This document shows, in pieces, positions 38,804 to 53,800 of a stretch of 64,000 nt of DNA. Source of the DNA: Branchiostoma floridae (Eukaryota > Chordata > Leptocardii > Amphioxiformes > Branchiostomatidae); assembly GCF_000003815.2 (NCBI RefSeq), contig NC_049981.1:23606273-23670272 (forward strand), written 5' to 3'. The notes below the pieces were generated by a model. That model was given only the letters and a program-made list of their open reading frames with translations. It had not been told where the DNA came from and ran no database searches. Both the position numbers and the translations under genes were made by a program. Numbering within the stretch: position 1 is the first letter of the stretch; each line of letters opens with the position of its first letter.

Positions 38804-41800
38804 CACCTCACTATAAGAAAACATTATCAATCCATTCATTCAAACTCTAATTTTCATACAGGCGCCAAGAATTTTCAAATCCAGTGTGTGATGTTACTAA
38901 CAATTGAAATATTGAATAAGTAGCGCCTTTCGTCATTAGTTAAAAAAGGGGATATTTTATAACACAATACATAGAGAATACTCCTCCTAATTACAGCGGT
39001 AGTTGCATGAGTATACTTTTCCGTAAAAGCCTTTTCTTTTACTATCGATTCAACAAAACATTTGAGTCATCAACGATCCAACGTATTTCAATGTACAAGA
39101 TGGGTTGTTGCTATTTTGTACTAGACAAGGTAGTCATTATTGGTCTGACCCAGACCTACGCGCAATGACCCAAGTAGGAGATGGCTCTTAAGCAATAGTT
39201 ACAACGAGTTCCTAGTGGAATATGATGGGTCGTTGGGGAATATGGTGCTATTCACCTTTGACATGCTTTTACGTTTATGGGGTGTAAGATACATTTGTCA
39301 GATATGTTTCTTGTTGCAAACGTGAATCATCTAGGTTCAAATGTACTCTTTCATGAAGCGTTGATGTAAATTTCATAATGGTCTACGGAACGTTGTGAGC
39401 CTTGTCTTATTTTTTTTACTTACACGTCTTCCTTTCATATCTTAACAACCAGCACGAGAGTATAGTAGACTGCATCTCCTTTATATCCCTCATGCTTTCC
39501 ATTTTTTCTAGCTCAACGACTTTGGTAAGAAAATGCCGAACTAGTAAGTAAGGGTGTCAGTAGGTACAGACAGGCAACTTATGTAGCCTATCTGGCTACG
39601 AGTGGAACTTTATATTGAGATTATAAAGAGATCTAGAGCATTTGGACCGAGGTCTAGTATTACGAAAGATATACATAGCATGGCTAAAGACACGTCCTTC
39701 AATAAGACCCACACATGTCCACATGATTGCCAATCATGGCCACCAACAAAACGCTATCAGGCCGTTTGAACATTGTAGACCATTTGCTAATCAACGACAC
39801 TGCTTGCAGTCAGATCGTGCCTTTGGTTGCACAATGCCGATGACCTTGCAGGGTGATCACGAAAACACGAAGTTCTCGGAAGGTGATTATTGCATCGGGC
39901 AGTTAATTTTTCGCTGACTAGACTGTAGAGATTGTGAATTTTCCAGGCCATTGAGAAGTGCGGATCACTTAACACGAATTAGATTTGATGGTGAGGCGGA
40001 CTATGAATAACCTTCTCTGTATGAGCAGGTCAATTCCTTGCACATTCATGAACTGAATTCTGCCGGAAAGTAGCGACGACAAATCTAAAAATTGTACAAG
40101 TAAGGAGGCTGAAATCATACCAACCACATACCAACTATGTCAACTGCAATGACTGACATGATTCTAATCATATTAGTTCATTGAACAAAGCAAGTGAGTT
40201 ACAAGCTGGCTCCACAAGTTTTTCTCTTGCATGATTGGCTCATGGTTGATTTCATTTACTTGTGTAATCATGGTTAAACCTTGAGGAGAGATAATAATTT
40301 ATGATCTCTTTGTGGATGCTTTACAATTGTTAACAACGCTTTTAATATTACCTTAGATACATTTCGAAAGCAGTTGTAAGGCCACCTGACTCGCAAAGAC
40401 GTGTTATTATGGACCTCATATTTTAGACATTCAGGCCATCTTTCTGTCATGTATGAATAATGGAACGAAATACTCGTACAATCATGGACTATGCATGGAA
40501 TAGTCTCACAATGGCAATCATGACTATATAACTCCTTGCACAAGCCATTGACTTATCTATGATGCAGCTCACATTTTTGGATGGGAAATTCCCATGGAGG
40601 AGCACGACATAAAAATCGCAGAAGTTCGTAGATATCCTTAGTAAGTAGTGAGTTGAGGTCTTGGCCAGTCCGAACAATTTCAGGAATACAGTTCATCCAG
40701 GAATACAGATCATTGCGAAGAGGTAATGAAATCATAGTCAAATTGTAACCTAAGCCAATGATTTGGAATTTCAATTGGACTATCATCATTATTATTAACT
40801 TATCAATATAATCACATGCTTTCGTTGAGAAACGGAGAGAACCACATGTTCGCTCGTATTTCTTAATATTAAAAATATGCAACTGTCATGTCTAACCTTT
40901 CTTTCACTCAGTAGGGTAATGTTTGCAAATACGGAGTATTCATATTTTGTGTAGTCATCCTGTGTAAATTGAGATGATACCCGTCAGTTCGTTGGACATG
41001 TTCCAGGTATAAATACCAAATTTTAAGGTACATAATAGTATGACAGTATGTAATCCAACTGCAATATATCGTACGTTAATAGGGCACAATTCAGTTTTGC
41101 CTGCAAAGCCTATTTGATTAATGAACCAGTTTGATTAGTTAATTGATTAATTGGTTTATTGCTTGATTGACCCATCATTTCCTCCCTCAAACTCTTGGAA
41201 AATAGCCAGGACCTAAGAGTGTTATTTCAAGGTTAGAAATAGGCTGAAAAACATTATTACAATGATTTCCGGAAAATATATTACATTAAAGGTTGCATGC
41301 ATAAATATCCTTACATCTTCCAAAATTAGTATGTAAACATGACAGGAACTGAAGATGGATACACAATCATCGCGAAAGGTGAATCATGTACAGTACGTGA
41401 AGGTCGTGAACTTGTTTGAGAAATCCTCTGCGGTGTAAAAGGTGATGGTCATGGATTTTCCATAATCATGATGGAAAACGGCGGTGGCTCATTACTCAAA
41501 TGTGGTGCAGCTGCCCGCTGCTTTGATTATCTTGTTTCTGGCAGTGCTTTACTCCCTTTGGTACTGTGGGGAGGAAGAACGCCTTGGCAAGGTTAACAAC
41601 TGCACCAATACAGGAAAGGGTGGTCTCAGTTGGCTACTGAGGAAAATACGAAACACTCACACCTTTGGTTAGGACATCTTTTTCAGATTTCTATATCGTA
41701 GGGGTATCAGGCGCCGACCCTAAATGAGCTTGCCCGCGGCAATACGCCATATCAGACTTCCGATTGCGTATGTGCAGTTGTGATACATTGTGGTCTAAAG

Positions 41801-44800
41801 TGAAAGTTTACGGTTATTTGCCAACAAAACAATTCTTGGTGTGTTTGCAAATTTTTCTAGTTGAGGCCCAAACATCCGACCTTACCTATGAGATGGAGAT
41901 TTTGGCGAGACTATAATTATGTCACATCGTACTCCATATACATGTCAGCCATGGACATTTTGAAAAAAATGGTAATGCAATTAATTTGGAGGTGTTTCAT
42001 TGACCTGTGGCCAATGAAGAGATCACCCTTTTCACTTATCACCGAGTATAGAGCTATCCACTCTTGACATGATCTTCAAGGTTAATGATTACATCTAATG
42101 TGATATGGGTGCAAATGTGTAGGTGGTTGACATAATCATCTATTATAGAATGCCCTGAAGAGGCCTGAACTGAATAGAATGCCCTGTTACTGTCTTTGGT
42201 ATTTATCATAGCCCAACGTGTCAGTAAGTGTGAACGTGTCAGTTGTACTTTTTTCAACATATCCTTATACATACATGTATCTGCACACCTTATATGTGGA
42301 ATATGTCAGTTGTTATGTTTAATATGACATGCGTGCATCTATTGCTGAAAAGCACATATTCTTCAAATCTTGCATATTCACGAAGGTCAATCAAACTTAA
42401 ATAGTAGACATCTTGTGTCAAAAGGCCAATAGCAATATACAGATTATCAGAGCGTTTGCGACTGCATTTCGATACGCCCCAATTTCATTCGAAGTGCTGA
42501 ATGTATACAGTTGAGTCTTCTTTCATCATGTACTGAATTTAGTGAACAGTTTGAGATTACAGGCAAAGCAAAATGCTGTGACATCAACCACTTGAATTCG
42601 ATTAATATTTACATTTCTTTAGTCTCTGATCCATCATTGATACGTGAATAAATACGTTTCTATTTTCATCTTTACAAACGTTTAACATATTGTTTTTGCT
42701 CCGGTTCTCCCTCTCCTCTTTCTTTTCCAACGTATATTCACCAAACAAACTATATGGCTGTTACCCTGGTTTATGGTATAATAGCAGGCACACTGTGGTG
42801 TTAGATTAGATCATGTCGCAGGTCTGGACAATGTATATAAACATGTCTGGGCAAGAATAAACAGAGCAGTTGTTTGTTAGGCTAGACCATGTGAAGTTAA
42901 GCATGATGTATTTCCTTGCAGTTTTTCAAATGCGTTTCTGCGTTTGTTCTGCAGTGTTGCAGAAGGACGGTGGGATATGACACTGGCCATTGAGAGACTT
43001 TTGCACCACTACGACCTTAGAATACGTCCCAATTTTAGAGGTACTTTTTAGCGACATTCTGTCAAGTTAGTGACAATTTTCATCACTTAAAAAAAAGGTG
43101 TATAATCGCTACGAATGGCATCTGTGTTTATCAAGATTCCTATCAAATTATTGAAAACTATTGATTCACCCACGATGCTAACCCGGCGTAAGGATGTTTC
43201 ATTGATATCATATGATATATTGTAACAAAACATAATATGGTATGGCATGATATATACATACTCAACATGCATACTTACAAAATCTTATCTTCACTTTTCT
43301 GTAGGTGCTCCTGTTAAAGTTGGAGTCGTTATAGATGTAATTAGCATAGACAGCATCTCAGATGTCAATATGGTAGGTCCAAAGTATACTCTGTAAAAAG
43401 CCTTCTGTGGCTTACAGCACAATGTCAAAATGCTATCTAAACCATGTATTCAATAATAATTAAAATACATCTCTTTGAAATTCATAAATATATTACGTAG
43501 ACCTAAACTATGACATTTCTCTGACATTTCATTCAAATTTCATTCCTGGGCACATTCATTTGTCAGCAAAGTTTGGTATTCGTAAACTAGAATATGAATC
43601 GGTTAAATCTTAGTAGACAGTAATTAAAGATCTAAAAAAACAGAAAAAAAAAACAATAGTCTGATCGGTGAGGAAGTTATTGACCACTGAACTTGGTTAA
43701 GTCACAAAAAAATACTGCCACCATGAATATCGACGAAATCAACAACTGTTTCTTTATTTCTTACCCAATACGCGATCTGTAAAAGAACTGTATCTTTTTT
43801 TAAAAATTCAAACGTTGATATTTCCACCACAGGAATACACAGTATCTTACGACATCCGTCAGTTTTGGGTAGACGAAAGGCTAGACTTCCGCCATCTTTA
43901 CGACGGAGACAAGATGACATTTGAAGGAGAAACCACCCTAAGAATCTGGCGGCCGGACACCTTCATCAAGAACGGCAGGGGGTCCAGGTTCCATGACGTC
44001 ACCATCGGACAGCAGCTCATGCACATTTTTAAGAACGGAAGCGTCATTTATAAACTAAGGTTACTTATGTCTTGATACAGCACATACATAAACAATCATC
44101 GTACAAACAGATCTCCATCGATTTTCTACAGACACACTTTTATAACTATAAAGATAATATATAACAAATATACCAATTACAATTAGAGAATAAAGGAAAT
44201 TTAGCTCAGATTACAATTGGTATGTTGATACATTACAAAAGCAATGTTAAAGCACAACATATCGTTCAATTTCTCTGTACGTCTAGATAGTAGCCTGGGT
44301 GCCATCTAGTTGGTGACTCAGAGGCAATCAGAATGGGGGGCCCCGTTAACAAGATAGGGTGGCACCTAGGCTACCAAAAGTTTTTTAAGTGTACTATACT
44401 GCCTCCTCCGCAATCTTTTCTGAGAGGAACATGCTACAGCCATTGGTGATGACCAGAACTTACAGATTGTTCCCACTATGAAAAACTAACATGCCGCGCG
44501 CTTCTATTTCCTTCAGACTGACAACCACGGCCTCGTGCTGGATGAAGATGCACATGTACCCGTTGGATGCTCAAAACTGCACACTCCAGTTCGAAACATG
44601 TAGGAATTCACATTCTGAAACTATACGCTGTTGAATCTGCAATACTTTGTACCAAATGGTTTCCAAGTGAAGTTATATTAATGTTCATACTATAAGGTGA
44701 TCGATGACTCAATATTGAGAATACGATACATCGAGATAACTCATGATACTTTTGAATAGTTATAACGACTCAATTCGTCAGGGAAAAATTAAGATGTATT

Positions 44801-47800
44801 ATCTATCGCCTTTCCATCTGCAGACGGTTATACTACTGAAGATTTAGTGTACTACTGGCTTTGGGGATTTGAATCCGTGAGAGGGTTTGAAAATGTCGAG
44901 TTGCCTCACTTTGACCTGGGCGGTTACGATACTCACGAGACGGCGGCACAGTACACCACAGGTTAGTGCCGGCGGCATGAGCACTTACTGCCTTAATTCT
45001 TTCAGATCGCGCCGACTGGGGAAGAGATAAGGTAATGCATTAATGGAAGAAAACGTATGCAATGTACTTTTATCTGATGGATGGATTTACCGAGCATCCT
45101 CTTTGAACGCAGCATATGAACCATACTAAAATATAAGGGAACGTCATAAACTTTGGAGCATGAATTCTTTCACTGAGCGCAAAGAGACAAAAATGTTAAC
45201 GAAAATTTGACATAACTAAAATATCTGCACGAAGCGTACATTAGTCATCAGTAATAGTCAATGGTATTGGTAAAGGAATACTTTCAGTTCAGTTCCTTTA
45301 TACCGAGTAGTGTAGTTCCAATCGCCACCAATACAATGCAAGTATACAAATTTAACTTCGTAAATAAAGTGTAAAGAAATTAAAAGAACGACATGACGTA
45401 GTACCATGTTACAAATTTTGAAAAGTTTTTGTTTAGGGCCTAGGGATTTACGAATCAAACGTCACATCCACGTGCCCTGGGGTTCTTATGACGTTGACTC
45501 TCTCTCTCCTTCAAAATTCAGCGCTCCTCCAATTTAAGAATAACCGCCAGCGCTCGTGGAAGGAGGCTATGTTATTGTTATGTAGTTATATGTTATTGAT
45601 TATCATTAATATATAAGAACTGTAATGTATCTAAATTAAGGAGAGGTTGATATGGCTGGTTAGTCTATCAACTCTACCAAGACGCTAACTAAAGTGATTG
45701 TGCTCTTGCAGGACAGTTTTCCGGGCTTGCTGTTTCCTTCGTGATACGAAGAAATATGGGATACTTCATATCTGAGACGTATCTCCCGTCATGCCTTGTG
45801 GTGGCTGTTTCCTGGGTCTCGTTTTGGATCAGCCCGGATGCTTCTGCTGCGCGGGTGCTTCTGGGTAACTTTACATACTTCGTACACTGTAAATGGAAAG
45901 CATGTATAAAAATTTAGGCCGGACGTGACGGCCGATATATTTTGATTTGGCCCAACGTTACAGGGGCCAAGCATCAAACCGAAGTTCTTTTCGAACAACC
46001 AATCAGCGCCCTTCAAACAAGCAGTGTTCAGAGATTCGAACGCTGAATCATTCTTGACAGAGATAGAAGAAGGGCAGTTTGAAATTCCCCGAGCTCCACG
46101 CCCGAATTGGGGAGTTAATCGCATGTTTTTGTGTTTGTGAGTTAATCTTATCTTTTGTTGTTTTGTGAATCGTCTCTTTGGGGGAATTTACAGCGCTGGA
46201 TTTGAACGTTAACGTACACTGTTGCGGTAAGTGAGATATTCGTATCTTGACATTGGTAACGTTCGTTTCCACAATATGAGTTTGGAAACTTTCCGGGCAC
46301 ATGTACACTGATGCCCCAGGTCTTTCTTTTTTTATCCATATAAGTATTGGGGTATGTAGCCTGTGTTCATTCACAGTTTATCTCAGTCACTAGTCTACTA
46401 GTAGCAAGACGGGAAGCAAACAGCAGACGATTGTTTGTGTTACAAAGAACTGTTGTCAGCGTGGGTGACGAAAAGGCCATGAAACGAAACTTTTTACAGA
46501 TTTACTTGACTGAAAACTGTTAAGTCAATGGTAGTATAACTGCGATTTGGTGTTTATCTGAACGTTTCTAGTCAGGATGAGGGAACTTCATACAGGCGTT
46601 TAATATCAAATAGGGTTCGAATAACACATTACAAACTCTCTACTGTACGTTCCCCACGTGGGGGCTGTTGGTATGGCCGTGAGGTCCATATTGCTAGCTT
46701 TTGGATGTGAGCATTTTCAATAATAGGGGTGAAATGGCGTGCTGAGGCATGATTCAAAATGGCACGTGTTCTGATTTCCGCCCAATTTATATTGACAAAG
46801 ACTGGAGATGTACTTGAAAGAAGGACACTTCAGGGCATATCGGTTGCCTTAGAAGGACTTTTTATTAATTTGTTTTATATTCTCTGTGATGATAAAAGTG
46901 TAATGTGAGGATGTAAAGTATAATTTCTTGAAACTCCAAACGCTGCCCCTCTCCCACGAATTTAATTTATTGGCTTGAAAACATACCGGAAGATTGATTA
47001 ACTTGTCGTTGCAATGTGCAATCTTTATGGGCTCAAACTTAACAAGGTTTTAAGTCGTATATCTTACCGATTTTGTAAAGCACTGAAAATATTTTGCATA
47101 CCGGAGCTAGTTTTTGACTGACAGATGGGTTTTGAAAAGTATCCGATTAAAGTTCCGTGCCGTTACTAACGTTATCTTATGTATCGACACGATTCCAAAA
47201 CTTTGCATAGAATCTATAACGTTATAAATCCTGCCGAGAAAAATGGAATTCAGGACTTTCAAGCATTCAAGCAATGTAATAGATGGTAACTGTTTAACAG
47301 TGACGACAGAAGTACCACAGAGTGGATTTCAAAATTTTGACATTGTGCATAAATGAAACAAGGTAAATCAGGAGGGGTAATTTCACTATCCGGTGTTTAT
47401 GAGTGCTTATTGTATGGCATTTATTTGTTCATGATAGAAACAGCACAGTATCGTGGAAAGGGGTATCTGAATCTGATGGTCACGTTTCCAGGGATCATCA
47501 TTTTGTTCATGCCTACCTTACTGGCCTTTCTAAATCGCCTAGCGGCTCGCTTTGGGGGGGTTTTCGTCGCTATCGCTCCATTGGCGGGTGGAAAAATCGT
47601 GATTGATTGTTGGTTATAATATTACAACGTTTGTAAAACATTTTCAGATACACAATAAGTGTAATGATCGTATATGTCAGGCATGACAATTTGTGCAAAA
47701 TTATTTCCATTTTGGTTTGTAAAGTTTGTCGTATTTGTTATGCTTTATGCCAGTCAATAAAAGTTGCTGGTATTCCCACCAAGAAACATTTAGTGTGGAG

Positions 47801-50800
47801 TGATTATGGGTTCTTTCTGAATAACTATAACGGCCGAGAAGGTAGGCATAAATTCATTTTTGTGAAACAAAAATAAAAATTTAGGCCGGACGTGACGGCC
47901 GATATATTTTGATTTGGCCCAACGTTACAGGGGCCAAGCATCAAACCGAAGTTCTTTTCGAACAACCAATCAGCGCCCTTCAAACAAGCAGTGTTCAGAG
48001 ATTCGAACGCTGAATCATTCTTGACAGAGATAGAAGAAGGGCAGTTTGAAATTCCCCGAGCTCCACGCCCGAATTGGGGAGTTAATCGCATGTTTTTGTG
48101 CCCTCCCACCCAGTCCCGAGTGAGTTTGGTTAGCTGATTATTGTGGATTATTTTGTATCATATTTTGTTTCTTTTTAATTCGAAAATTAATTCTTGCCGG
48201 TAACAAGTCAGGTTTTTGCCTGTTATGATATTTTTTAACCTCCTTGGGTTTATACATCATGAAATTAGCTCAATATCAGGTCATGCTCTTTACCCGTTAT
48301 GTGACCTGGTTTATTTATCATAAAGATCTGCTGTGTGACCGTATGGCTCACAGTTAGTATTTGTTCATGGCTGATCGTTGACTCAATACTGCGAAGTTAA
48401 TTTTCAAAATGTGTCACCGTACAGACCATTTTTCTTCTTTTCTATTTACCGGTGCGAAAGTATGACTCACAGGTTACGTTTAGGCTGTGTGACCGTATGA
48501 CTCTCAGACCATTCTTTTATTCTATTTACCTATGCGAAAGTAGGACCCACATGTTATATTTCGGCTGTGTGGCTGTATGGCTCTCAGACCATTCTCTTGT
48601 TCTATTTACCTGTGCGAAAGTAGGACTCACATGTTATATATTGGCTGTGTGACCGTATGACTCACAGACCATTCTTTTATTCTATTATCCTATGCGAAAG
48701 TAGGACTCACATGTTATATTTCGGCTGTGTGGCTGAATGGCTCACAGACCATTCCCTTATTCTATTTACCTGTGCGAAAGTAGGACTCACATGTTATATA
48801 TTGGCTGTGTGACCGTATGACTCACAGACCATTCTCTTATTCTATTTACCTGTGCGAAAGTAAGACTTACAGGTTATATTTTGGCTTGTGCTGAATGGCT
48901 CACAGACCATTCTCTTATTCTATTTACCTGTCCGAAAGTAGGACTTACATGTATAATTTGGCTGTGTGGTCGTATGGCTCACAGACCATTCTCTTATTCT
49001 ATTTACCTGTCCGAAAGTAGGACTTACATGTATAATTTGGCTGTGTGGTCGTATGGCTCACAGACCATTCTCTTATTCTATTTACCTGTGCGACCTGATA
49101 GGAGGGTTACCACGGGTTATTTTGGGTCAATGACTGTGTGACTCTTAGACCATTCTCTTAAACAGGAATCCCGTGTTCCCTGGGTAAAGTACCAAGGAAG
49201 TATTCCAGTAGCTACAAGGGTGAATTGTACCCTATAAATACATAGATTTATTAGAAATCCCAGACTGTCTACAGGGTGGAAACAAAGGCAGGGACACATT
49301 AGGCTCGTTCTTATTGAAATGTAAAAAATGCTGTCGCCTGCCTTTATGACTTGATATGGAGCAAATTAGACAACATCACTGGTTCCTTCATTTTTCTCAA
49401 CACCTGTAATGTTTAAAAAATATGCACCACAACTTTCATATTGCTTAACCGATTGGGAGATCATTATAGCCACTGGTGTGATTTCACCCCCTAAAAAGTT
49501 GGTGTCGCCTGAGAAGAAACGAAGAATTCAAGTAGTAAAAATGTAACAATTCAGTTCCCAGAAGGATTGTTCGGCAGGTGAAACCAGCTACCCATTTATC
49601 TGTGTAAATGTATAACTCACAGGTTATAATTGACTGATCGATCGTTTGACTCATAGACCATCCTCTTATATTATTTACCTGTGCCACCTGCTTGAAGGGT
49701 TAACACAGGTTATTTATGGCTGTGCGACCGTATGACTCACAGTCCATTTTCTTATTTTTATTTACCTGTGAGAACGTATAACTCACATGTTATTTATGGC
49801 TGTGCGACCGTATGACTCACAGACCATTTTCTTATTTTTATTTACCTGTGACCTGCTTGAAGGGTTAACACAGGTTATTTATGGCTGTGCGACCGTATGA
49901 CTCACAGTCCATTTTCATATTTTTATTTACCTGTGCCACCTGCTTGAAGGGTTAACACAGGTTATTTATGGCTGTGCGACCGTATGACTCACAGTCCATT
50001 TTCTTATTTTCATTTACCTGTGCCACCTGCTTGAAGGGTTAACACAGGTTATTTATGGCTGTGCGACCGTATGACTCACAGTCCATTTTCTTATTTTTAT
50101 TTACCTGTGAGAACGTATAACTCACAGGTTATTTATGGCTGTGCGACCGTATGACTCACAGTCCATTTTCTTATTTTTATTTACCTGTGAGAACGTATAA
50201 CTCACAGGTTATTTATGGCTGTGCGACCGTATGGCTCACAGACTATTTTCTTCTTTCATCTACCTGTGCCACCTGCCAGCTTTATCACAGGTTAATTTTG
50301 GCTGTGCGACCGTATGACTCACAGACCATTCTCTTATCTTTTTTACCTGTGTGACCAGGTAGGAGGGCTAGCATAGGTTATATTTGGCTGTGTGACTGTA
50401 TGACTCACGGGCCATTCTCTTATTCAATTATTTATGTGCCATTCTCTTATTCAATTATTTATTGATTGAGATTCTCAGAATAAAATCTGAGACAGTGAGA
50501 GGTGTGGGCAACAGGTTAATCCTTGGCGTGGATACTGTAGGACTGTCGATTTGAGGGATGCTATTTCCCCCCTCAATTATGTGTTCTTGGACATGGAATG
50601 TCGACCTTGGTGTGTCACAGTTTGAGTTATGAGAGTCTACCGCTAAAACAGACTGGATTCCTGATGGTGAGTTACCTAAGGACGCCAGTGAGTGATAGTT
50701 CGTATATGGTCATCTGCATCTAAGTTTGTACTTTATACATATGAAGGATGATTTTATACCTTACATTGAGGTATACTATTTTAATGTTTCTTGCAGTGAT

Positions 50801-53800
50801 CACATAGAATTTTACTATCTCACAATATATTCGATCACATACTATGTTGAATCATGACAGTTATTACACTTTCTTTATCGAAATATTCTTCATCAATTAC
50901 TTGATTTATTTTCTCTCCTTGTTCGGAGTTCCATCGATACCGCCAGCCCGAACGACGGAAGGAAGAACGCAAAGTGACAAGTAACGGACCTTCAGCCGTC
51001 ATTGCCCACACTCCTTCTAGTACGACTTCAATTGTTCCCCCTACTACAACATACAACATTTGTTCTGCCGAGAACAACATCGGCGGGCAACACCAGCGTG
51101 CTAGGTAGGCTACCAGCAGGCCCATTGCCCAGCTCTACAAGTGGGATGACTCGTGAAGGACATGTAGGACCAGTCTGCTAGGTAGGTTACCAGCAGGCCT
51201 ACTGCCCAGCTCTACAAGAGGGATGACTCGTGAAGGACATGTAGGACTGCTAGGTAGGTTACCAGCAGGCCTACTGCCCAGCTCTACAAATGGGGTGATT
51301 TGTGAAGGACATGTAGGACCAGCCTGCTAGGTAGGTTACCAGCAGGCCTACTGCCCAGCTCTACAAGAGGGATGACTCGTGAAGGGCATGTAGGACTGCT
51401 AGGTAGGTTACCAGCAGGCCTACTGCCCAGCTCTACAAATGGGGTGATTTGTGAAGGACATGTAGGACCAGCCTGCTGGGAGTGTTACCAGCAGACATCT
51501 GTTAGGTTTCTTCTTTAAGGACGGTTACTATTACATTTGGTGTTGCCCGTGGGATATTTTACGTCTTGCGCACGTGCCATCGTTGTAACAGTTATCACCG
51601 CGCTTCATTGGATGGCAGTAAGGAAGTTGAACATATGTTATCCCACTTATATTACTGATGTTTTTATGTTCGATAATAGCACATACGCATCTTATGAACG
51701 TGATCTTACAGTTTCCAGTGATAGGGATCAGGATGTGGGAGTACCACAGGAAGAAGAAAAACTCATCCAAAAACAACAACGACCTTACTACACTGATTAA
51801 TATTGGGGGCACGACTGTCCCTTGATAAATTGCAGGAGTGTAGGGTTACCATTCAAGAACTACTACATCTTTCATCAGCCTTGAAACAGATCCAATTGAT
51901 AGGATTGCTAAAACATGTTTCTCCTGGTCATACTTTTCTATGACACTGTAGTACACTTAATTTTGTGATAGTATAGTGGTGAACGGCCATGTATTATCTG
52001 CATAAGTGTTGTTTATCGATCAAGATATGTGTCATTATCCTTAACGTACTTGCTATATGGATAGTTACATATGCATATGTTCTAGATACAGTTGACATAA
52101 CCTAACTGAGAACGGAAGAAGATCTAAGAAACACGTTGTTACTTTACAGATCATATTAATAACCATCTCGCGGTATATTAAATGCCCAGAACCTGTGACA
52201 TGTACACCTTTTGCTCCATAATAGACTCTTACGTAAGTTTTGTACATTCAGTTCCCTAGCATTTGTTCATATTTACACTTATGGTTATCCATTTGGTTAG
52301 CCTGTTGTTGACTCCTAGATAGTTGCCTTCAAAGCTAAAGAAATAACCTGGTAAGTTTAAAGTGTGGCAAGTGCCAACTTATATTATCTTCGCTGTTCCT
52401 TGTTTATGTCTGGATACTTATTGGGTCTTAGTATCCTAGACACAGGCTCTTTGATTTTGAGACACGTTAGGACATGAGGTACATTAGTCAAATTTAAACA
52501 TTTAGCATATTCCTGGCGATGATTACTGTGTTATACTACAGGGCTCTACTGGGTATTATTGTTATTGTAATATTCCCAGAGTGTTTGTTTTGTTATCGTT
52601 GTTGTTAACATTGCGGCAATCTGACTTAACTTGGGCACATAGCTATTCATGTGCCAAGCTGTGATTTCTATGCTTCGCTGTTGGACTCGTTAGCCCATAT
52701 CGTTATTTCTTCTTTTGCCGGAGTAACCTTACCATTCTTGCTGCAAGTATATTCAACTTTGCACGAATGCTAATTTGTTGTAGGCGGGTGGAAAAATCGT
52801 GATTGATTGTTGGTTATAATATTACAACGTTTGTAAAACATTTTCAGATACACAATAAGTGTAATGATCGTATATGTCAGGCATGACAATTTGTGCAAAA
52901 TTATTTCCATTTTGGTTTGTAAAGTTTGTCGTATTTGTTATGCTTTATGCCAGTCAATAAAAGTTGCTGGTATTCCCACCAAGAAACATTTAGTGTGGAG
53001 TGATTATGGGTTCTTTCTGAATAACTATAACGGCCGAGAAGGTAGGCATAAATTCATTTTTGTGAAACAAAAATATTTTGCTACAAGCAATTCTAGGTAC
53101 GAATTTTATGTGCCCTACAAATCGATATACAACGGCGAATTTATTCAACCCCCGTAAGCTTCGCTTTAAAGTGTCATTGTTGATCTATAGAAGACACTTT
53201 CAAATCGATATAAATCAGCATATCTAAACAAGATTGTCAATAGTCACGACATTTGAATCTTGTGATATATGCTCCTTTTTTATTCTGATACATGTTTATG
53301 ATGAATAATATCTGAGAAATCTGTAATTGATTTAGAGATGGGATACATTTGACAGATCCTTGCCGCTAGATGTACAAGCTCTTATTAATCTTTGGGACAA
53401 TAATGTCTGTAAACCTAACTGTGCCAGATAGCAAAGACCTGGAGTAAGACACATAGAGTCATTATGATGATGTATTGTCCTAGCTCCAGGTGAATTGTAC
53501 TGTGAATATTTCAATATTATTTCTGCATATTCCATGTTGGTTTCCCGCAGGCATCATGACTGTGCTGACGATGACAAACCTGGACGCCACGGTGCGACAG
53601 GGTCTCCCCAAGATATCGTACGTAAAGGCCATTGACGTGTACCTGGTGGGATGCCTTATATTTGTGTTCGGCGCTCTGTTGGAGTACGCCGCCGTTAACT
53701 ACCACTACCACACGGCCACCATGAAGAAAAGAAAGAAGGAAGGTGTTAGACGAAAGTGGAGGAGACTTGCTTACAATCGAAGTTTGCAGGAGGTGACTGA

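Noticed and set aside
41472-41592. Short hydrophobic exon-like frame in the first intron of the second receptor
   Set aside because: About 40 codons, two competing frames, and the receptor phases already join across this intron without it.
47353-47619. 88-codon partly hydrophobic frame
   Set aside because: Overlaps the repeat B boundary and has no family match or splice signals; probably chance.
48452-49141. Apparent repetitive protein frames in the minisatellite
   Set aside because: The 80-bp unit shifts frame every repeat; composition is that of the repeat.
50870-51110. Protein-like reading [18 protein letters not shown] through a PPTTTY segment
   Set aside because: Runs into the 77/72-bp repeat and stops; weak acceptor, no family recognised.
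51537-51800. 87-codon frame ending in a Glu/Gln-rich tail
   Set aside because: Opposite strand also open and no homology recognised; kept only as an unexplained frame.
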